From Phalacrocorax aristotelis (lineage: Eukaryota > Chordata > Aves > Suliformes > Phalacrocoracidae), in contig NC_134276.1 in the NCBI RefSeq assembly GCF_949628215.1, forward strand, positions 67,066,733-67,130,732: a stretch of 64,000 nt of DNA. Reading direction: 5' to 3'. Below the pieces are notes generated by a model. That model searched no databases. It worked only from the letters and a program-made list of their open reading frames with translations, and was not told the origin of the DNA. Within the stretch, counting starts at the first letter, position 1, and every line of letters starts with the position of its first letter. A program made the position numbers and the translations under genes. Positions 23,245 through 47,440 of the stretch are shown here, in pieces.

Positions 23245-25059
23245 ATAACTTCCCTATCGGTGTTGTTTGTAAACTTGCATGTCTTGTCAAGCGGGCACAG
23301 AAGGGCCATAACGAATCGGACTCGGAGCCCCTCTCGTTCTGCATCCATTTTCTGCTAAGGGACAGAGCTAGATGCTGAAAGAAAGACTGTCAGCAACACA
23401 TCAAGCACACCATGATCCTTCCTCCAGCTACCCTCTCAACTTCTGGTAATCAGTGATGTACAGACTTCCTGAGCCAGAAGTTGCATTAGATTGAATAGTC
23501 GTGAATGAACCTGTTGTCCACAAATTTGTGCAATCTTTTTTAAACACATTTATGCTTCTGGCTTTCACAACTTCCTATGCTGATGGGTCCTGTAATGTAA
23601 TGATGCAATAGCAGAAGAAATAGAAAAAGTGTTTCTTTTAGCTTATGTCAAAGTAGCTTTCTCCAACAGTTGCGGTGGCAACAGGTAGATCTGAGTGGGA
23701 GGAACTGTAGGGAGTCTCCAGGTCAAAAAAGATGGGAAAAGGTTAATTCCACATTTCCAGGTCTACTATGAAAGCCTGATTTTAGTCGTCTTGCACCATG
23801 CATTATTGCAATAAGGCTACAAAGTGTAATAATTAACCCTATGAGTGATGAAGAATACCACTAACTTAATCTTATCTTTGCTTTGGTGTTATGCTTGTCG
23901 ATACAGAAGAGGGCAAATGAAAGGCAATGTTTGTTTAATTTGCTCTCCAGTATAATCTAAATTGTACTCTCTGTCCTGAGATCTAAAACCAGAATAAGAT
24001 AATTGCCAGACCATCCACAAAACACTCGCCAAAGACCATTCTCTATAGCCTTAATGCATAAACGGTAGAGCCGGAAGAGCTCAACTATACCATTTAAGAA
24101 TGTACCTTCTAATCTAAGCATGAAAACAGCGGAAAGGTGAGGGAGATAAAACTGACCAGTTTCAGTATCTTATGCAAAACTTACACCTTGGATTCACTCA
24201 AATCATGCTGAATATTAGCTCAATCACAAAAGGTTATCAGCAAGTAGGGCACTTAAACTTGACCATACTCTGTTATTAGGGGAAAACATTGACATTACAT
24301 GGTGCATATACCATGCAATACTGAACATCCTATAACCTGCTTTCCAACATAGAAGACTGGTATACTGCTCATTTAAGGAGTGAACTGGGAAAAGCAGCAA
24401 ATTCCAGATATCTGAGAAACAAGAGGTCTTACAGTATGAAAACACACCCCAGAGGTCCTCATTACTCCTAAAAGGAAAGCATATATGCCAGCAGAATATA
24501 TTTCCAGGGTGGAAGGTGATTAGGAGCAGTGACCAGCAAATAAAACCTTATTTTCACTGAGATGAGGCACTCAGCATTGCAAAATCATCCCCCTAGACTC
24601 CTCAGGCTCGAACCGTTTTGGGTTTTCCATGCTCCATAGGATGATTTGTTCTCTGTAACATTCCAGTGTCAATATTGACATTTATGAGCAAATCATAATC
24701 TTGCAGAAAAAGAGTAAACTGATGAAAGGAAACAAGCAGTACTTTTTCAAGTCAAAAGACAAAGTTGACTTTTTCAGGGCAGAGCTGGGTTTTAGACATA
24801 TTTTTAATACAACAGCCTGTTTAAAGAAGGCAAGAAGATGAAGGAGATGCAACGGCAGGCTCTGGGACCACCAAAGACATGGCCTTCACAGCAAAAAGCG
24901 ACCTCACCGGGCATAACCGAGGGAAAACCCCCCAAAAAAGGGGAGATGAAGGCCAGCTCCCGGCGAGCGCCAGGCCAAGGTCACGGGGCCCTGGGTGGTG
25001 AAAGCAGGGAGCCATCAGGCTGTGGTGTTGGGATGTGGGAAACGCGGGTGGGAGCTGCC
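23245..25059. other. F7-F10 intergenic region
   Basis: About 1.8 kb between the F7 3' end and the GC-rich F10 promoter. I see no coding pattern, RNA gene or recognisable repeat. Part of it may be F7 3' UTR if the AATAAA at 24539 is used. Confidence 0.6.
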
Positions 25060-25397
25060 AAGGGCGGCGGGTGTTTTGGGGCGGGAGCCCCGGCTTTGCC
25101 CCCGCTCGGCCTCACACCTGCCAGTGCCGGGCCTCGGCCGGCGCTCCCTTATTAAAGTGACGATTCACGTCCCTTCCCCCACAAATAACAGGTAAATTAA
25201 AAAGAGCTGGCTTCTTTGGGTTATAAAGAAAAGAAAAAAAAAAAAAGTAAGAAGAAGAGCCTCATCATCAGGCCGCCCCCCCCCGGCTGGGAGATCCCGC
25301 AGCAGCTTTCCCCTTTCCCCGGCGCTTCCGCTATTTCGGGGCAGGGTGAAGCAACGCCGCTTCAGTCTCTCCGCGACCGGAGGGGCGAAGGCTTCGG

Positions 25398-25449
25398 CTC
25401 CCGTCCCGTCCCATCCCGTCCCGTCCGTCCCGTCCGTCCCGCCCCGCCC
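25398..25449 (+). repeat. CCCGT pentamer repeat in the F10 5' leader
   Basis: About ten imperfect units of CCCGT/CCGT run from 25398 to 25449 and end about 45 nt before the F10 ATG. It is pyrimidine- and CpG-rich and probably lies within the 5' UTR or core promoter. Confidence 0.85.
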
Positions 25450-25495
25450 GGGCCGGTCCCGCCGGGCCGGCAGCAGCGCGGGTCCCCGCGCCACC

Positions 25496-37066
<11,571 letters not shown>

Positions 37067-37848
37067 TGGTGTGGCTCTTGATCCTTCTGTTAGCTAACAA
37101 GGTGTAGTTTCTGTAATGGAAGCTTCATTCTTGTTTTTTTTTTTTTAGCCACATCTGCTAAACTTGTTTTGAGAGCTGATTGCTTAAAGTTACAGTGCTG
37201 CTTCTTTTTGGTTTATTCCTGGCTTTAAGCATGTATATGTGGACTGCTGGTGTTATTTTGAATTGGTGCAATGAGGGGCTTTCCCCAAACAAAATGGCTG
37301 CTCAGTGGGGTCTGTCGTTTGCTTGTTTGGTTATTTTTATATTGCCATTTTGGTTCCTGTCTGTTTGCCCAAGTGCTTCTATCAGAGGCTTCTGGACAAA
37401 ATATGAGCCTCCATTAATCATGATGAAAGTGAGAAGGACAGGACTTCAGTTAATCCTCATATTGCAGCCAGCTGGCTCAGTAGGGAGTTTGTTATTACTA
37501 GAGCTGTTTAGCTTCTACCTGCAGATGTATTTAGAAGATTAAGGGAGCAGGGAAGCTTGCCTGGTAAAAGCTGAGACACAAGTAAGTATTTAACGTGTGA
37601 TGCTAAGTAACCGCGTGTGCCACAAAATTGCCTGCTTAGGTCACAGCAGCTAATTAAAATGGGTTTTTGCTTTATAAAGATTGTACTTCACTTTAGTCTG
37701 TTCATCAGAAAAAAAAAATATGTGCATGTTCACTGTTTTCTGTTTCATATTCTGGATTGTGTATGGCTGAGGATCAGAAAGCTCCTTGCATGTGTACTTT
37801 TTCTAGGTGTTTCTGTAAGGTGCAATATTGATGTACACCAGCATTTGA

Positions 37849-37854
37849 AATAAA
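37849..37854 (+). promoter_or_regulatory. F10: F10 polyadenylation signal
   Basis: AATAAA lies 783 nt after the stop, followed by a T/GT-rich stretch (TTTTTTGTTGCTTTTT). The T-rich 3' UTR in between carries a chance 120-codon open frame. Confidence 0.6.
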
Positions 37855-37879
37855 ACTTTCTTTTTTGTTGCTTTTTTTT

Positions 37880-40800
37880 TCTTTATTCTCTCCATTCAGC
37901 TTACAAATATATGAAGACAAAATCTCATTTGAGAGTGAAAAAAGAGTGAATGTCCCTGAAAAAATACGTGTGACACTTCACCTACCTCTTGTCAAAGCTG
38001 ATGAGGAGGCAGAGAATGGAGGGGGGTAATTAAAAGACTTTCACAGGCCTAGAGGTTCATAAATGGCAAGTTAGATGCCAAGGTACTAATTTTCTTAGGA
38101 AGAGACAAACTTAGCCAGTGATTTCCTACACATAGGCTGTTCAGATACTATGATCTGATCTGGGCTGTAAGGTCTCCAGGCAGAAGCTCTGCACTCTAAT
38201 GTTTTTTGTATATGGAGTAGTGTTGCTCCATACGTTCTTCTTTAAACCTCCTCAGCTTCAGTCCTAGTTACAGAAATCATGGAAAAATTTACAATGGAAG
38301 GGACAGATGAAAGTGATGTGATCCAACCACATACTCAAAGCAGGGCTAGCGTCAAAGTTAGCAGGTTGTATAGGGTCCACTGCAGAGAAGTTTTGAAAAA
38401 CTTCAGAGGCAGAGATTTTGTTAGCCTCTGGGCAACCTGTTCTTGTGTTCTAGCACTCCCATGGCTAAAATTTCTGCATGTCCAGCTGGAATTTTCCATG
38501 TTGCAAACTCTGACTGCTGCCTCATCTTCTTTCTATGGGCACCTCTGGGAAATATTTGGCCCTGCCCTCACTTTAACCCCCATTTAGGCAGTGGAAGACT
38601 GCAGTTAGATACCCCAGCTCTCCCTGGCTGAACACACCCAGACCCCTCAGCCTGTTATTATACATCATGTGCGCTAGGCCCCGAACCGTCCTGATGGCCT
38701 TTCCAAGGCTCCTCCAATCTGTTACGCTCCCCTGTTGTCTGAGGTACACAACTTCACCAGACACATGCTATTTACCTCTTAGGGTTTGAGCTGGTACTGG
38801 CTAGCTTTGTAGTACTGGCTAGTTTCATAGCAGGTAATGTGAGCAAAGCAGGCTGAAAAACTAGAAATACAACTCTGTACAACAACAAGGTATTGCTGCA
38901 GTCAGCAGTAAATGTGGGCAGGAAAGACTGCATGTCAGTAACCCCAGCTCCACCTGTATAAACCCTTGGCAGGTTTACTTCAATGTTTGTTCAGCAATGT
39001 TTGCTCCCTGACTTCTGTCCGCTGGATTCCTGTTCAAATCCCTTGTCCCACGGGTAGCCTGCCCTGTGCTCCATCAGGGTGAAACATCCCTCCTCAAAGG
39101 GACAACCTCAGGCCTAGGTGCTACCCAAACCCTGGTGCTAAGGGCATTATTCCACTTTAGTGACACCTGAGGACTGAAGTGAAACTCGGACTGGACTATA
39201 TAAGGTGTTGATGTGGCTGAGGGGAGGACCGCCCTCTGGCAATGGTGGCAGTAGCTGGGTTTTACTAGCTGGTGTATATGTACATCCTTGTCAAGCCAAG
39301 TAGCACCTTGAGAGCAGGCACAGAGCTAGTTTAACAGATGAGCGTGAAAGAGGGTGATGAAAGTCCATGCTTGTGTACAACATGACTGTGCTTAGAAGAG
39401 CAGTGTCATTATTGCTGTAGAGTATGAGAGGCTTTGTCCTTGGGCTTCGCAGTTGACTTTTACAAATGAAACTGGTTCCAGACAGCCTTTCATCCTGTGC
39501 CATGACATGTATAGTGCCCGAGGCTCAAGGGCTTTATATTCATTCCCTCGGTCTGTAACTGTCTCTGCCATACTGAGAGGACGAGTGAAATCTCTGCTTG
39601 CACCTTGGCCTCCTACTAAAGCCCATAACTAACTCTAGGGCCTGAAAGAAAAGAAAGAAATAAAGCATACTTTTTTATGTAGACTAATTGTTTTGGGGTA
39701 ATTTCACATAGCAAAATTTGAACAGATTGTAAAATCCAGGCAAGAGGTACAGCACACAGCTGCTGTGTAAACTGATGGGTTTTAAAATACCAGAACTCCT
39801 CAGAGCAGGCAAATGCTGCTGGTTTAGGCAAAAGCTGACATTTACCAAGGATGGCAGAAGGAGATGATCTAACCAGCTCGTGTTCAGACTTCCTTGGCCT
39901 TCAAGGAAAAGCCAGTCCTAAGAAGAAAGGGAAGAAAGGAATGATGGTAAGTAAAAAGTGCAATCCCTTTGAGGCTTTGGAAAGGATTAATAGGAAGAAT
40001 TAAAATGTAGGACATGGCTCAGGCCTAGTCCAAGATGATGTATCTGGTTAAGAGAGTCTTGTGCATGAGGCATTGGGCTTTGAAAAAAATTAGGCTTTTT
40101 TAGACTAAAATAGAGAAAGCCTGAGGGAAAATGTAGCTATAGCCTTCATGTGTGTGCAAAAGGGTGCTGCAGAGAAGTAGGGACTAATCAGCTCTTCATG
40201 TCGGTGATGAAGATAAAATACATAGCACATCTCAGGTGCAGAAAGAAAGGTTCACGGAGATCTCAGGGAAAATCTAACTCTGTGACTATCAGAGCCCTCT
40301 AATAGATTTTGTCTGGGGGACGATGGAGGCTCTGAAGTTGGTAGTCTTTGAGAGCGGTAGAGGTAACTAGCTGTCAGGCATGCAGCACCATGCGGGCTGC
40401 TCTAGGGTAGGGAACGGAGGTGGACAAGCTGGCCTTTGTTATGGTATCCTACAATACAGCAGGAAAACACACTTTTGCAGGTGAGGTGTCCAGCTGGAAG
40501 GAAATTCCCAGAAGGATCCTTTGCTGGAGCCTTGGCCAACATGCCAAGAATAATAGAGGTAAACATGACCCCTTATTGGCTCTGTGAGATGGGCTGGGTG
40601 ATCCTGGAGGTCTTGCCAGCCCGTTTTCTGTGCTTCCAGGTGAATAACACAAGCAAAGGGTCACTGTTATGGTCATGCATTTGTGACCTGCACTAGCAGG
40701 GTAATAACAAGCAAGGTTTTCCTTCCTCTTTGCTGATCCCTGATATAGGTGACTCACCTGACAGGATCATCTTCTATAGGCAGGGCCCCAAACCACAAGG

Positions 40801-41760
40801 CCCTGTCAGCAGCTGTCCCCCATGGAGTGGTGTGAGCCAGGGGAAAAAAAATCCATCCAGAATGAGGTGGAAATTGATGAATTTGTGAAAGTATGGTCTG
40901 GCCTGGTACTTGTGACAGAGACCATATTCTGTGTGTCCCAGAGGCCCCATCCAGCCTGCTGCATCTGTACAGGGTACCTACTTACCAGTTCCACTGGATT
41001 CCAAAGCTTCACCTACCAGCATGACAGTCAACTTCACCCTAGCTAAAGCACTTCAAGCTACAGTGGTTTGGAATAAAAGGGACCAAAACCTTGTGCATTG
41101 CCTTATAGGCCTAGCCCAGAAAAAAAGCCTGAATTTTCCCTCTTGTTTTCTCTTGTTCTGGTTAGCTTCATGCTTTACTTGCTTCCTAAGGCACTACCAG
41201 AGCTGGGAGGCAATACCTTTGCAATATGCTTACTGAGCTCTGCAAATTTGGTGCCCTGAGCTACTCCGCGCTTCTGAGATGCCTTCCTGCTTCTGCCCAG
41301 CTTGTGGAAGGAACAAAGCTCTGGCTCTGGTTGCTTTGTCTTCCCTGGGGCATGGGCAACAGCTGCCTGGCTAGTAAAGCTCTTTTATGGAAGCTTTGTC
41401 CATATTTCCTGAAGATGCAGAGCCACCTGCAGCAGACAGGGAGAAAGGCGATAGCCAGTAGACCACGGTCCTGTAGAAGAAATCAGCACGTGGTGGTCTG
41501 GTGTCTGGAGTTTTGGTAGCATAACCAACTTCAACCACACAACCACATGTTATTCTGCTGAGGCAGAACATGTCTTGGTTTATGGACTTCCTTGTTCCTG
41601 AGGAGTCTGAAATACTAAGGTGTCACAGCCTCAGTGGCAAACTTAGCTCCATGCAGCCCACGAAGGAGAGAGGGGCTTTGCCAAGACAAGTCACCTGCAA
41701 GCTAGCTGGGTGGCACTGCTGCAGCACAGTGTTTTTTCTTGTTTTAACAGTGTCCTGTGC
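37880..41760. other. F10 downstream intergenic region
   Basis: About 3.9 kb between F10 and the F10-like relic. Overlapping short frames on both strands show no known domain. A stretch at about 38780-39230 with two TATA-like words has no terminal repeats or other support as an element. Confidence 0.6.
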
Positions 41761-41762
41761 TT

Positions 41763-42038
41763 ACACTGAGCCCAGGCTTTGCTCTTAGGGGTTTTGTTTC
41801 CTTGTGAGTTAATGATCTTTGCACTGTAGTTTTTCTCATTTAGTAGCTGCCCCAGAGCCTTACAGAGAAACCGGTGGCAGATGCACAGTAAGCTTGGAGG
41901 ATGGCAATGGCAGGTCATTGCAGAATAATGTGGCTTCTTCCCATTGTCCTCCTTTTTCTTCAGATGGTGCGGACAAGTACAGCCTTTGCTTTAACTTGGC
42001 TTTGTGCTGCTTTGCCTAAACCACACAGGTAATTATTT
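41763..42038 (+). repeat. Locally duplicated block, copy A; possible leader exon of the F10-like relic
   Basis: About 276 bp that align along their length with 56753-57033 upstream of PROZ. Shared landmarks are CCAGGCTTTG near the left end, a CTTCAG acceptor-like word, GCCTTTG...TGGCTTT and TAATT at the right end. Inside, ATG 41964 opens MVRTSTAFALTWLCAALP, a leader-like peptide that ends at a GTAATT donor (42029). It stands 2.5 kb before the first recognised exon of the relic. The splice phase (2) does not fit a clotting-factor leader exon (phase 1), so the coding reading is uncertain; the duplication itself is clearer. Confidence 0.5.
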
Positions 42039-43590
42039 GCCATTATTTGTGCTTTGTGGACCTGGGTGACAAGAGTGGAAACCCGGTAGCTTTGCTTTCC
42101 CACCCACATTGTCCCATTTGTCTGCTGCAGTGCAGTAATACCCAGGGCTTAGTCATTAGGGGAATACCTTTTTAGACTGAAAGAGTTGTGTCAGTGTAAA
42201 ATACACGGTTAATATATCAGTATGCAAGGCTTTCAAACTGACAGCACAAACAATGTGCTATTCTTCATGTCCTCAAAAGATGTGCTAATAAATAATCCTT
42301 ACTATCCATTCATAAGATATTGGGTAACAAAATGAACGTCACAATGTTTAACAGTGCAGCGGGGAACCAGAACCCCACACCATCACCCGCTTGTCTAAAT
42401 CTCAACAAAAACATCACGCCTCCACTTGAGGAAGCTGCCCACCTGTCTTTGCCGTTGGAGCCTGAGATGCTTCTCTACAGAGTAAGTGTGTGAATCATAC
42501 TGCAGACACAATACATGCTTTGTTGTTTAATTTTGCTCTAAAAGTCATTCAGTGATTAGAGGAGTAATTGGACAAAACTGGACAAACACCTGAGTCATGC
42601 ACATTACAAGAGCTGGAAGTAAGAGGAAGATTTTGACATGCCAGAGACGAGGCAGGAAAGGTACTTAGTGGGATAAGTGTTGCTCTGAGAGTCTTCAGGA
42701 TGCTTCAAGGAAAATTTTCTCTTACAAACATGTAGAAAGCAATTTGGAGTGCACTAATCTACATTTGATTTTAACCAACAGACTGGAAGTGGCTGACAAT
42801 ACAAAGATGGAAGTTTACCTTAATAAAAGTAAATGTAAAATGACAGAGCTCATGTAGGAAGTAAAGAAAAAGAACAACAGAATAAAAGTAATGTATTTTT
42901 AAAAGAGAGCAAGATTTGGCTGTTACTTAAAAAAAACCAGGAAAACCCAAGGTGTTTAAGGCATATGTCCAAACTATCCCAAGGTCAAGAAAGGACAGGA
43001 GGATTAATTAAAAACATAAGCCCCATGACCTGACGTCCAGAAGGAAGTATAAAAAAATCTGTATTTCTGTAAAAGAATTGTGAACATCCTAGCATAAACC
43101 CAGAAAAGCTAAGGAGGAAATAGAGTAAGATAAACATGATGTGAAAATCAAGAGCTGATCTAAGTGTGTGGCTATGGGAAGAGAGACCAAGGAAAGTCTT
43201 AGTCTAGTCCTAACAGAGAAGAAAAATCTTTATTCCTTAAGATACCAGATTACTTGTGTCCAACAAGGAGGAATGAAGCTGCCGAGTTGCACTACTCAGG
43301 AACAAATCACATCACATCAATCTCCTCCAAGGACAGGGTAGCAGGCTGGGTGGCTGCAAAGGATGCAGTATATGTCAGGTGTCTCCATTAAGGGAGGCTT
43401 CTAACATCACTTTATATAATGTTTTTATTGTAACCGAAAGAGAAGCACTGGTCTGAATGAAACTGCTGTAAGTGTGGTGATTGTCTGGTTGGGAAACTGT
43501 GCTAGTCAGTTGAAAGATTATATGAAGTACAGGGCGCTACATAGGTGAGCCTGAGGACCTCTGATACTTGATATTTTCCACAGTGATGCG
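42039..43590. other. Region with no recognised exon
   Basis: AT-rich sequence where Gla, linker and EGF1 exons of the F10-like relic would be expected. I find no trace of the Gla words (ERECN, EEAREAF) or of an EGF1 pattern on either strand. Confidence 0.55.
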
Positions 43591-43599
43591 CAAGGCAGA

Positions 43600-44030
43600 C
43601 GAGATTGTTTACTCACTGCATTTGTAGCTCATTCCAGACTGGAAAGACTACTATACGTTGAGAGTGAGAGTTCAAGACAATCTTGTGAAACTGCAACAGT
43701 GGTCCAACATAAATAGGAGGCAATTTGGTAAACACAAGCCCAAAATTTCCACCCTCAGTCACACGGTACATAACCAGGGAAATTTGTAAAATATGTCATA
43801 AAATCAAGAAGTCTCCATTTTCACTAGGATGAACAGCTAGGACAAGAAGTAATGGGATCACACCACACTGAAGGACACTCAGTTTAGGTATTAGGAAACA
43901 CTTTTTAGACATTGTAAGGCTAGTTAGGGAGCACATTAGGCTGTGTGGGTGAGCTGCAGAATCTCATTGTGAATCTGTAGGAACAGGTCAGACAGCATCT
44001 TTCAGGACTGGTTTACCTCTCCTTGCTCTC
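43600..44030 (+). mobile_element. Old, diverged CR1-type LINE remnant
   Basis: It resembles the end of CR1 ORF2 and the 3' part in + orientation: words like GAAACTGCAACAGTGG, TAGGAGGCAATTTGGTAAACA and later ACTCAGTTTAGGTATTAGGA with TAAGGCTAGTTAG. The similarity is patchy, so it is an old copy; boundaries are approximate. Confidence 0.4.
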
Positions 44031-44548
44031 CACTCTTAGTTCTGGGAAGAGCTCTCCCATTCTGCCTGTGATCTTGCAATGCCAGAACTGACCTCAGGTG
44101 ATTAGTATGAGCCATATACAGACGGAAGAGGAATATTGGAAGGGTCTACCAAGAGTCCAATACTTAATCTATTACTGATACTTTAGTTGTTGCTAATTTT
44201 AGCCTCTTACCCACACCCATGTTCATCTTTGCCTTGGTATAATGGCAGTTCTAGCGAGTACAGATTCTCCCTTCCTTCGCCCTCAATGAGCTGCCAGTTA
44301 TAGCTGGGAAACACTGTGTAAGATGGAGAATAATAGTGGTCTACCTAATGTTGACAGCTTACCAGTTTTAAAATAATGTCAGTCATGACAGTTGTTATTA
44401 CTAAAGCCTTTGGCAGGAATTGCACAGAATTTCCCAAAATGGTGGGGAGTTTGACTAATGTTTACAAGCAAGGTTTTTATGAGCTGCTTGTGCTGTTATG
44501 AAATCACCGTGAATTTGTAACCTGCCTATATATTTGTTTCCTTTGCAG

Positions 44549-44682
44549 TCATACCAAATGCATGCAAGGTCAACAATGGGAACTGTGAGCAGTTCTGCAA
44601 AACTGAATGAAGATGAAGAAGTCGTATGTTCCTGTGCTGGGCTATGCCCTGGGCAATGACAACAAAGCTTGCGTTCCTGTAG
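44549..44682 (+). pseudogene. F10-like EGF2 exon, degenerate copy 1
   Basis: It follows a good acceptor (CTTTGCAG). It reads VIPNACKVNNGNCEQFC in frame, then meets TGA and frame changes; VVCSCA is recovered in another frame. The position of the F10 donor GTATGAAGCC reads ATAGGAAGCC, so the splice site is gone. Confidence 0.88.
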
Positions 44683-44866
44683 ATAGGAAGCCACACTCCA
44701 AGTTCATTTCATGGGACACACATCGCATCGTCACCACATTTGGGAAGTGCTGGTGTGTTGCAGTGCCGTTGTAGCGTAAGGAATGATGTTAACTGTTCAC
44801 ACTTTTCACATGACTTGCTAGAGGTGTTGCCAACAAAGTTAAGATCTTAGCTAAAGGTCATAATTT

Positions 44867-44983
44867 AAGTAACAACAAATTGTGCAACTGTGAGTGATAT
44901 GCAGCGGCAAAAATAGTGCACAGATGTGTCCTGTGCAAGCGAGTGCGTTCTCAGAGCAGACTGCAAAACCCATGTCCCAGCAA
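44867..44983 (+). pseudogene. F10-like EGF2 exon, degenerate copy 2
   Basis: About 117 bp that align with the same EGF2 exon 185 bp after copy 1. Matching words are AACTGTGAG, GCAGCGGCAAAAATAGTGCA (F10: GCAGCATCAAAAAAAGTGCA), TCCTGTGCAA and a donor-like AAGTATGAAGCCAT (F10: GGTATGAAGCCAC). A net deletion and stops leave no frame. It indicates a tandem exon duplication or two overlapping gene copies. Confidence 0.7.
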
Positions 44984-45992
44984 GTATGAAGCCATATGAG
45001 AAAACGGTGTTACCACAGGGCTCTGATTTCTCTTCTCTCACAGATTGAAACAGGTCTCTCATGCTTTAGGAGATTTTGTCAGAAAGGAATGGGTTAGATT
45101 TATCACTGTTTTCAAGGCCTCCAGCTTGCGCTGGACACCTGCAGATCCAAATGAGCAGGAACCCATGAAACTTCTCCCTCTAAAATATACAGTTCACAAG
45201 GACTCATTATAATTTCAGTGGTAATGATATAATGTGATTGCAGTTATATCTCACTTGTTTCCCCTCAAATATCACCCGTTCCATTTAAAAGGAATACAAC
45301 CTGCTTTTGTTTTCTTCTAAAAGCAGGTTTTCTGCAGTTAACATATAGTAACCTGAAGACATTAATAACTACTGACATCGAATTTAAATTAATCAGTTTT
45401 TCTTGCATTCAAAGTGAACATTAACAATTATTAATCTTAGTCTAGTCTTCTGTCTGATTATATTTGTTATAATGTCCTTTCTAATTTAATACCAAATTGC
45501 TGTCATAAGCTTATAATTCCTAACACAAAATACTTTGCTCTGTTCCCCAATTACAGAAGATTTAATAACAAGTACATGAAAATAATGGTGCCAATAACAG
45601 AAGATGTTTAACTTCTAAATACTTTAAAAATGCTGAACCCATTTGCCCACTTGCTTAAAATGGGGCAGTTTTAGAAGTGGAAAATGATTTTTAGTTTTCA
45701 ACCATTCTGATCCTTTTGCATTTGGAAAGTATTTGTTAATGTCTTGAAAAATCTAGCAGAGCCACCCCTGATAAGGACACCTGCATATCTAATTTTATTG
45801 CAAAAGGCTGCTGTCAAGGAGTTGTGCTTGAGCTGTTAAGCAAGTTTTCTCTCATTTTCATGAAGAGCTTATTTCCTGATACCCTGAAGGTTGTTTCCCT
45901 GCAAACCATTGTGCTACACTATAGGTACCTACCTGTAACTCTAAAGGCTGCTTTTGACTGCAAAACCCACATTCCAGCAGGTCTGAATATTC

Positions 45993-46014
45993 TTTTTTTT
46001 TTTTTTTTTTTTTT
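45993..46014 (+). repeat. Poly-T tract in the F10-like relic
   Basis: A run of 22 T, directly after a short stretch (about 45955-45985) resembling the end of the EGF2 exon. It separates sequence aligning with the end of F10 intron 5 from the connecting exon, suggesting an insertion of about 550 bp here. Confidence 0.8.
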
Positions 46015-46449
46015 GTGGTGAAGAACAACATGAGGTACACTGGAAGCTAGATTACTTTTCTGACCATGAAACTGTCCCTTATACCAAAGGGTCTGTCAGA
46101 CAAGCTCTGTTGAATGCACTTCGGTTACAGAAATTCTTTTCACCAGCAACTGTCTTTCCTTCTGCTCTGCTGGCGGTTACCACCCCTTGCGTGTCACTTG
46201 ACTTGGTGCTTCAGGGACAGCACAGGCACTGCCCCCAACAGAGGTGGAAGATGGTGGTCCTCGACATCCTATAAATTCACTTATATCAGCAAGAAAGGTA
46301 GCTAAAGTGACAGCTGGTAGCAGCAGCTGAGCCTTCACAGCTGTTTGCTCAGGGTTATGGACAGGAACGCCTTGCTTTCAGCACGTGACACATGCCTCAA
46401 AGTCCCAGTCCAGACATCAAGCATTAGCGTTTTGGTTTTGCCCTAGCAG

Positions 46450-46625
46450 TCAAGATCCTGTGTCATAAGCTTCAGAGAAATCATGAATCCAGTCAAGAGA
46501 AAGTCGCAGGAACCACAGCAAGTCCAGATGCTCATCCTGGAAATGAGGAAACCACCGAGGCCCCAAGCAACCATCCAGAGGTCACCGGGGAGGCTGGCAG
46601 TTTACCCAGCATGTCCCTGTGGCAG
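46450..46625 (+). pseudogene. F10-like connecting/activation exon (open frame, processing sites lost)
   Basis: The acceptor CCCTAGCAG and donor GTAAGG are intact and the frame is open for 58 codons with F10 phases. It starts VKILCHKLQRN, keeping the interchain Cys. The furin RNKR is absent, and the end reads EVTGEAGSLPSMSLWQ where F10 has RIVGGDECLLGECPWQ. The activation Arg, the IVGG start and both Cys of the first protease loop are lost. Confidence 0.85.
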
Positions 46626-47321
46626 GTAAGGCACCCCTGTCCTGACATGTTTAACCCCTGACTCTGCTCACTAGGACTGGCAGCCATTTACTCTTCATTG
46701 TACCCATCCCCACTAGCCAAGGGGACCTAGCTTGATCTGGGACAGACTTCCCTGGTGTCGTCATTTTGGGTGATTGTTCCTCTCTTCTGAGTGTTTCTGC
46801 ACAGGTCTCCTACCATGAATGAAGTTGTGCCTCCATTTCAGCATGAAGCAAATGCTGAGGGGGGGGGCCAGGAGAGAGTGGGGTTGCAGGTATGGGACGC
46901 AGAGTTGGATAAGCCACAGCGCCCGTTCCCTGCCAGCCACCCCATTAGTCAGGTTGCAACATGGTGTTATCAGAAGAATAGCCCAAGTTCATGGTGTGGC
47001 CAAGACAAAAGTGAAACAAACAAAAAACAAAAACCCAAGTAGGAACAGTGCTATTACAATATTAGCTAAATTTTGTTTACAAAATAACAACCAAAACCTG
47101 TTGGTAAAATAACTGAATGCACAAACTCTGCTTCAAGCCAGGAAAAAGGTCTGTCTTGACAAGTTTCCTGCTGTGGTGGCTGCATCTCTGTGTAACTCTC
47201 ACCCTGTCTGAATGAATGTCTACTTTAAGAACACTACTTGAAGCTCAGCTATCTGAGCTAGCTGTCCAGGATTTCTCTGTACATATGTTTCTGTGCTTTA
47301 TCTTTCTCCCCTCTGCTGCAG

Positions 47322-47440
47322 GCTGTCCTACTAGTAGATGAGCACAATGAATGGTTTTGTGGGGGGATAGTTCTGAAAGAGTATTTTACTTTCTGGAGCT
47401 CATTGCATTAACTAGTCTAAAGACTTCTGGATTCTTGTTG
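47322..47440 (+). pseudogene. F10-like catalytic His exon, frameshifted
   Basis: The acceptor GCTGCAG and donor GTAAGTGTTT match F10 intron borders. It reads AVLLVDEHNEWFCGGIVLKE, then a net 2-nt loss in the segment for ILTAAHC destroys the His motif, and TAA follows. Confidence 0.88.

Noticed and set aside
37180-37542. A 120-codon hydrophobic frame just after F10
   Set aside because: It lies in the T-rich F10 3' UTR before the AATAAA. T-rich DNA gives Leu/Phe/Val-rich frames by chance.
38780-39230. A possible LTR-like segment with two TATA-like words downstream of F10
   Set aside because: No TG...CA ends, target duplication or family resemblance could be seen.
45954-45985. A third EGF2-exon stub in the F10-like relic
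   Set aside because: Only about 32 bp match copy 2 with several mismatches. It is mentioned as possible in a finding but is too short to list as a feature.
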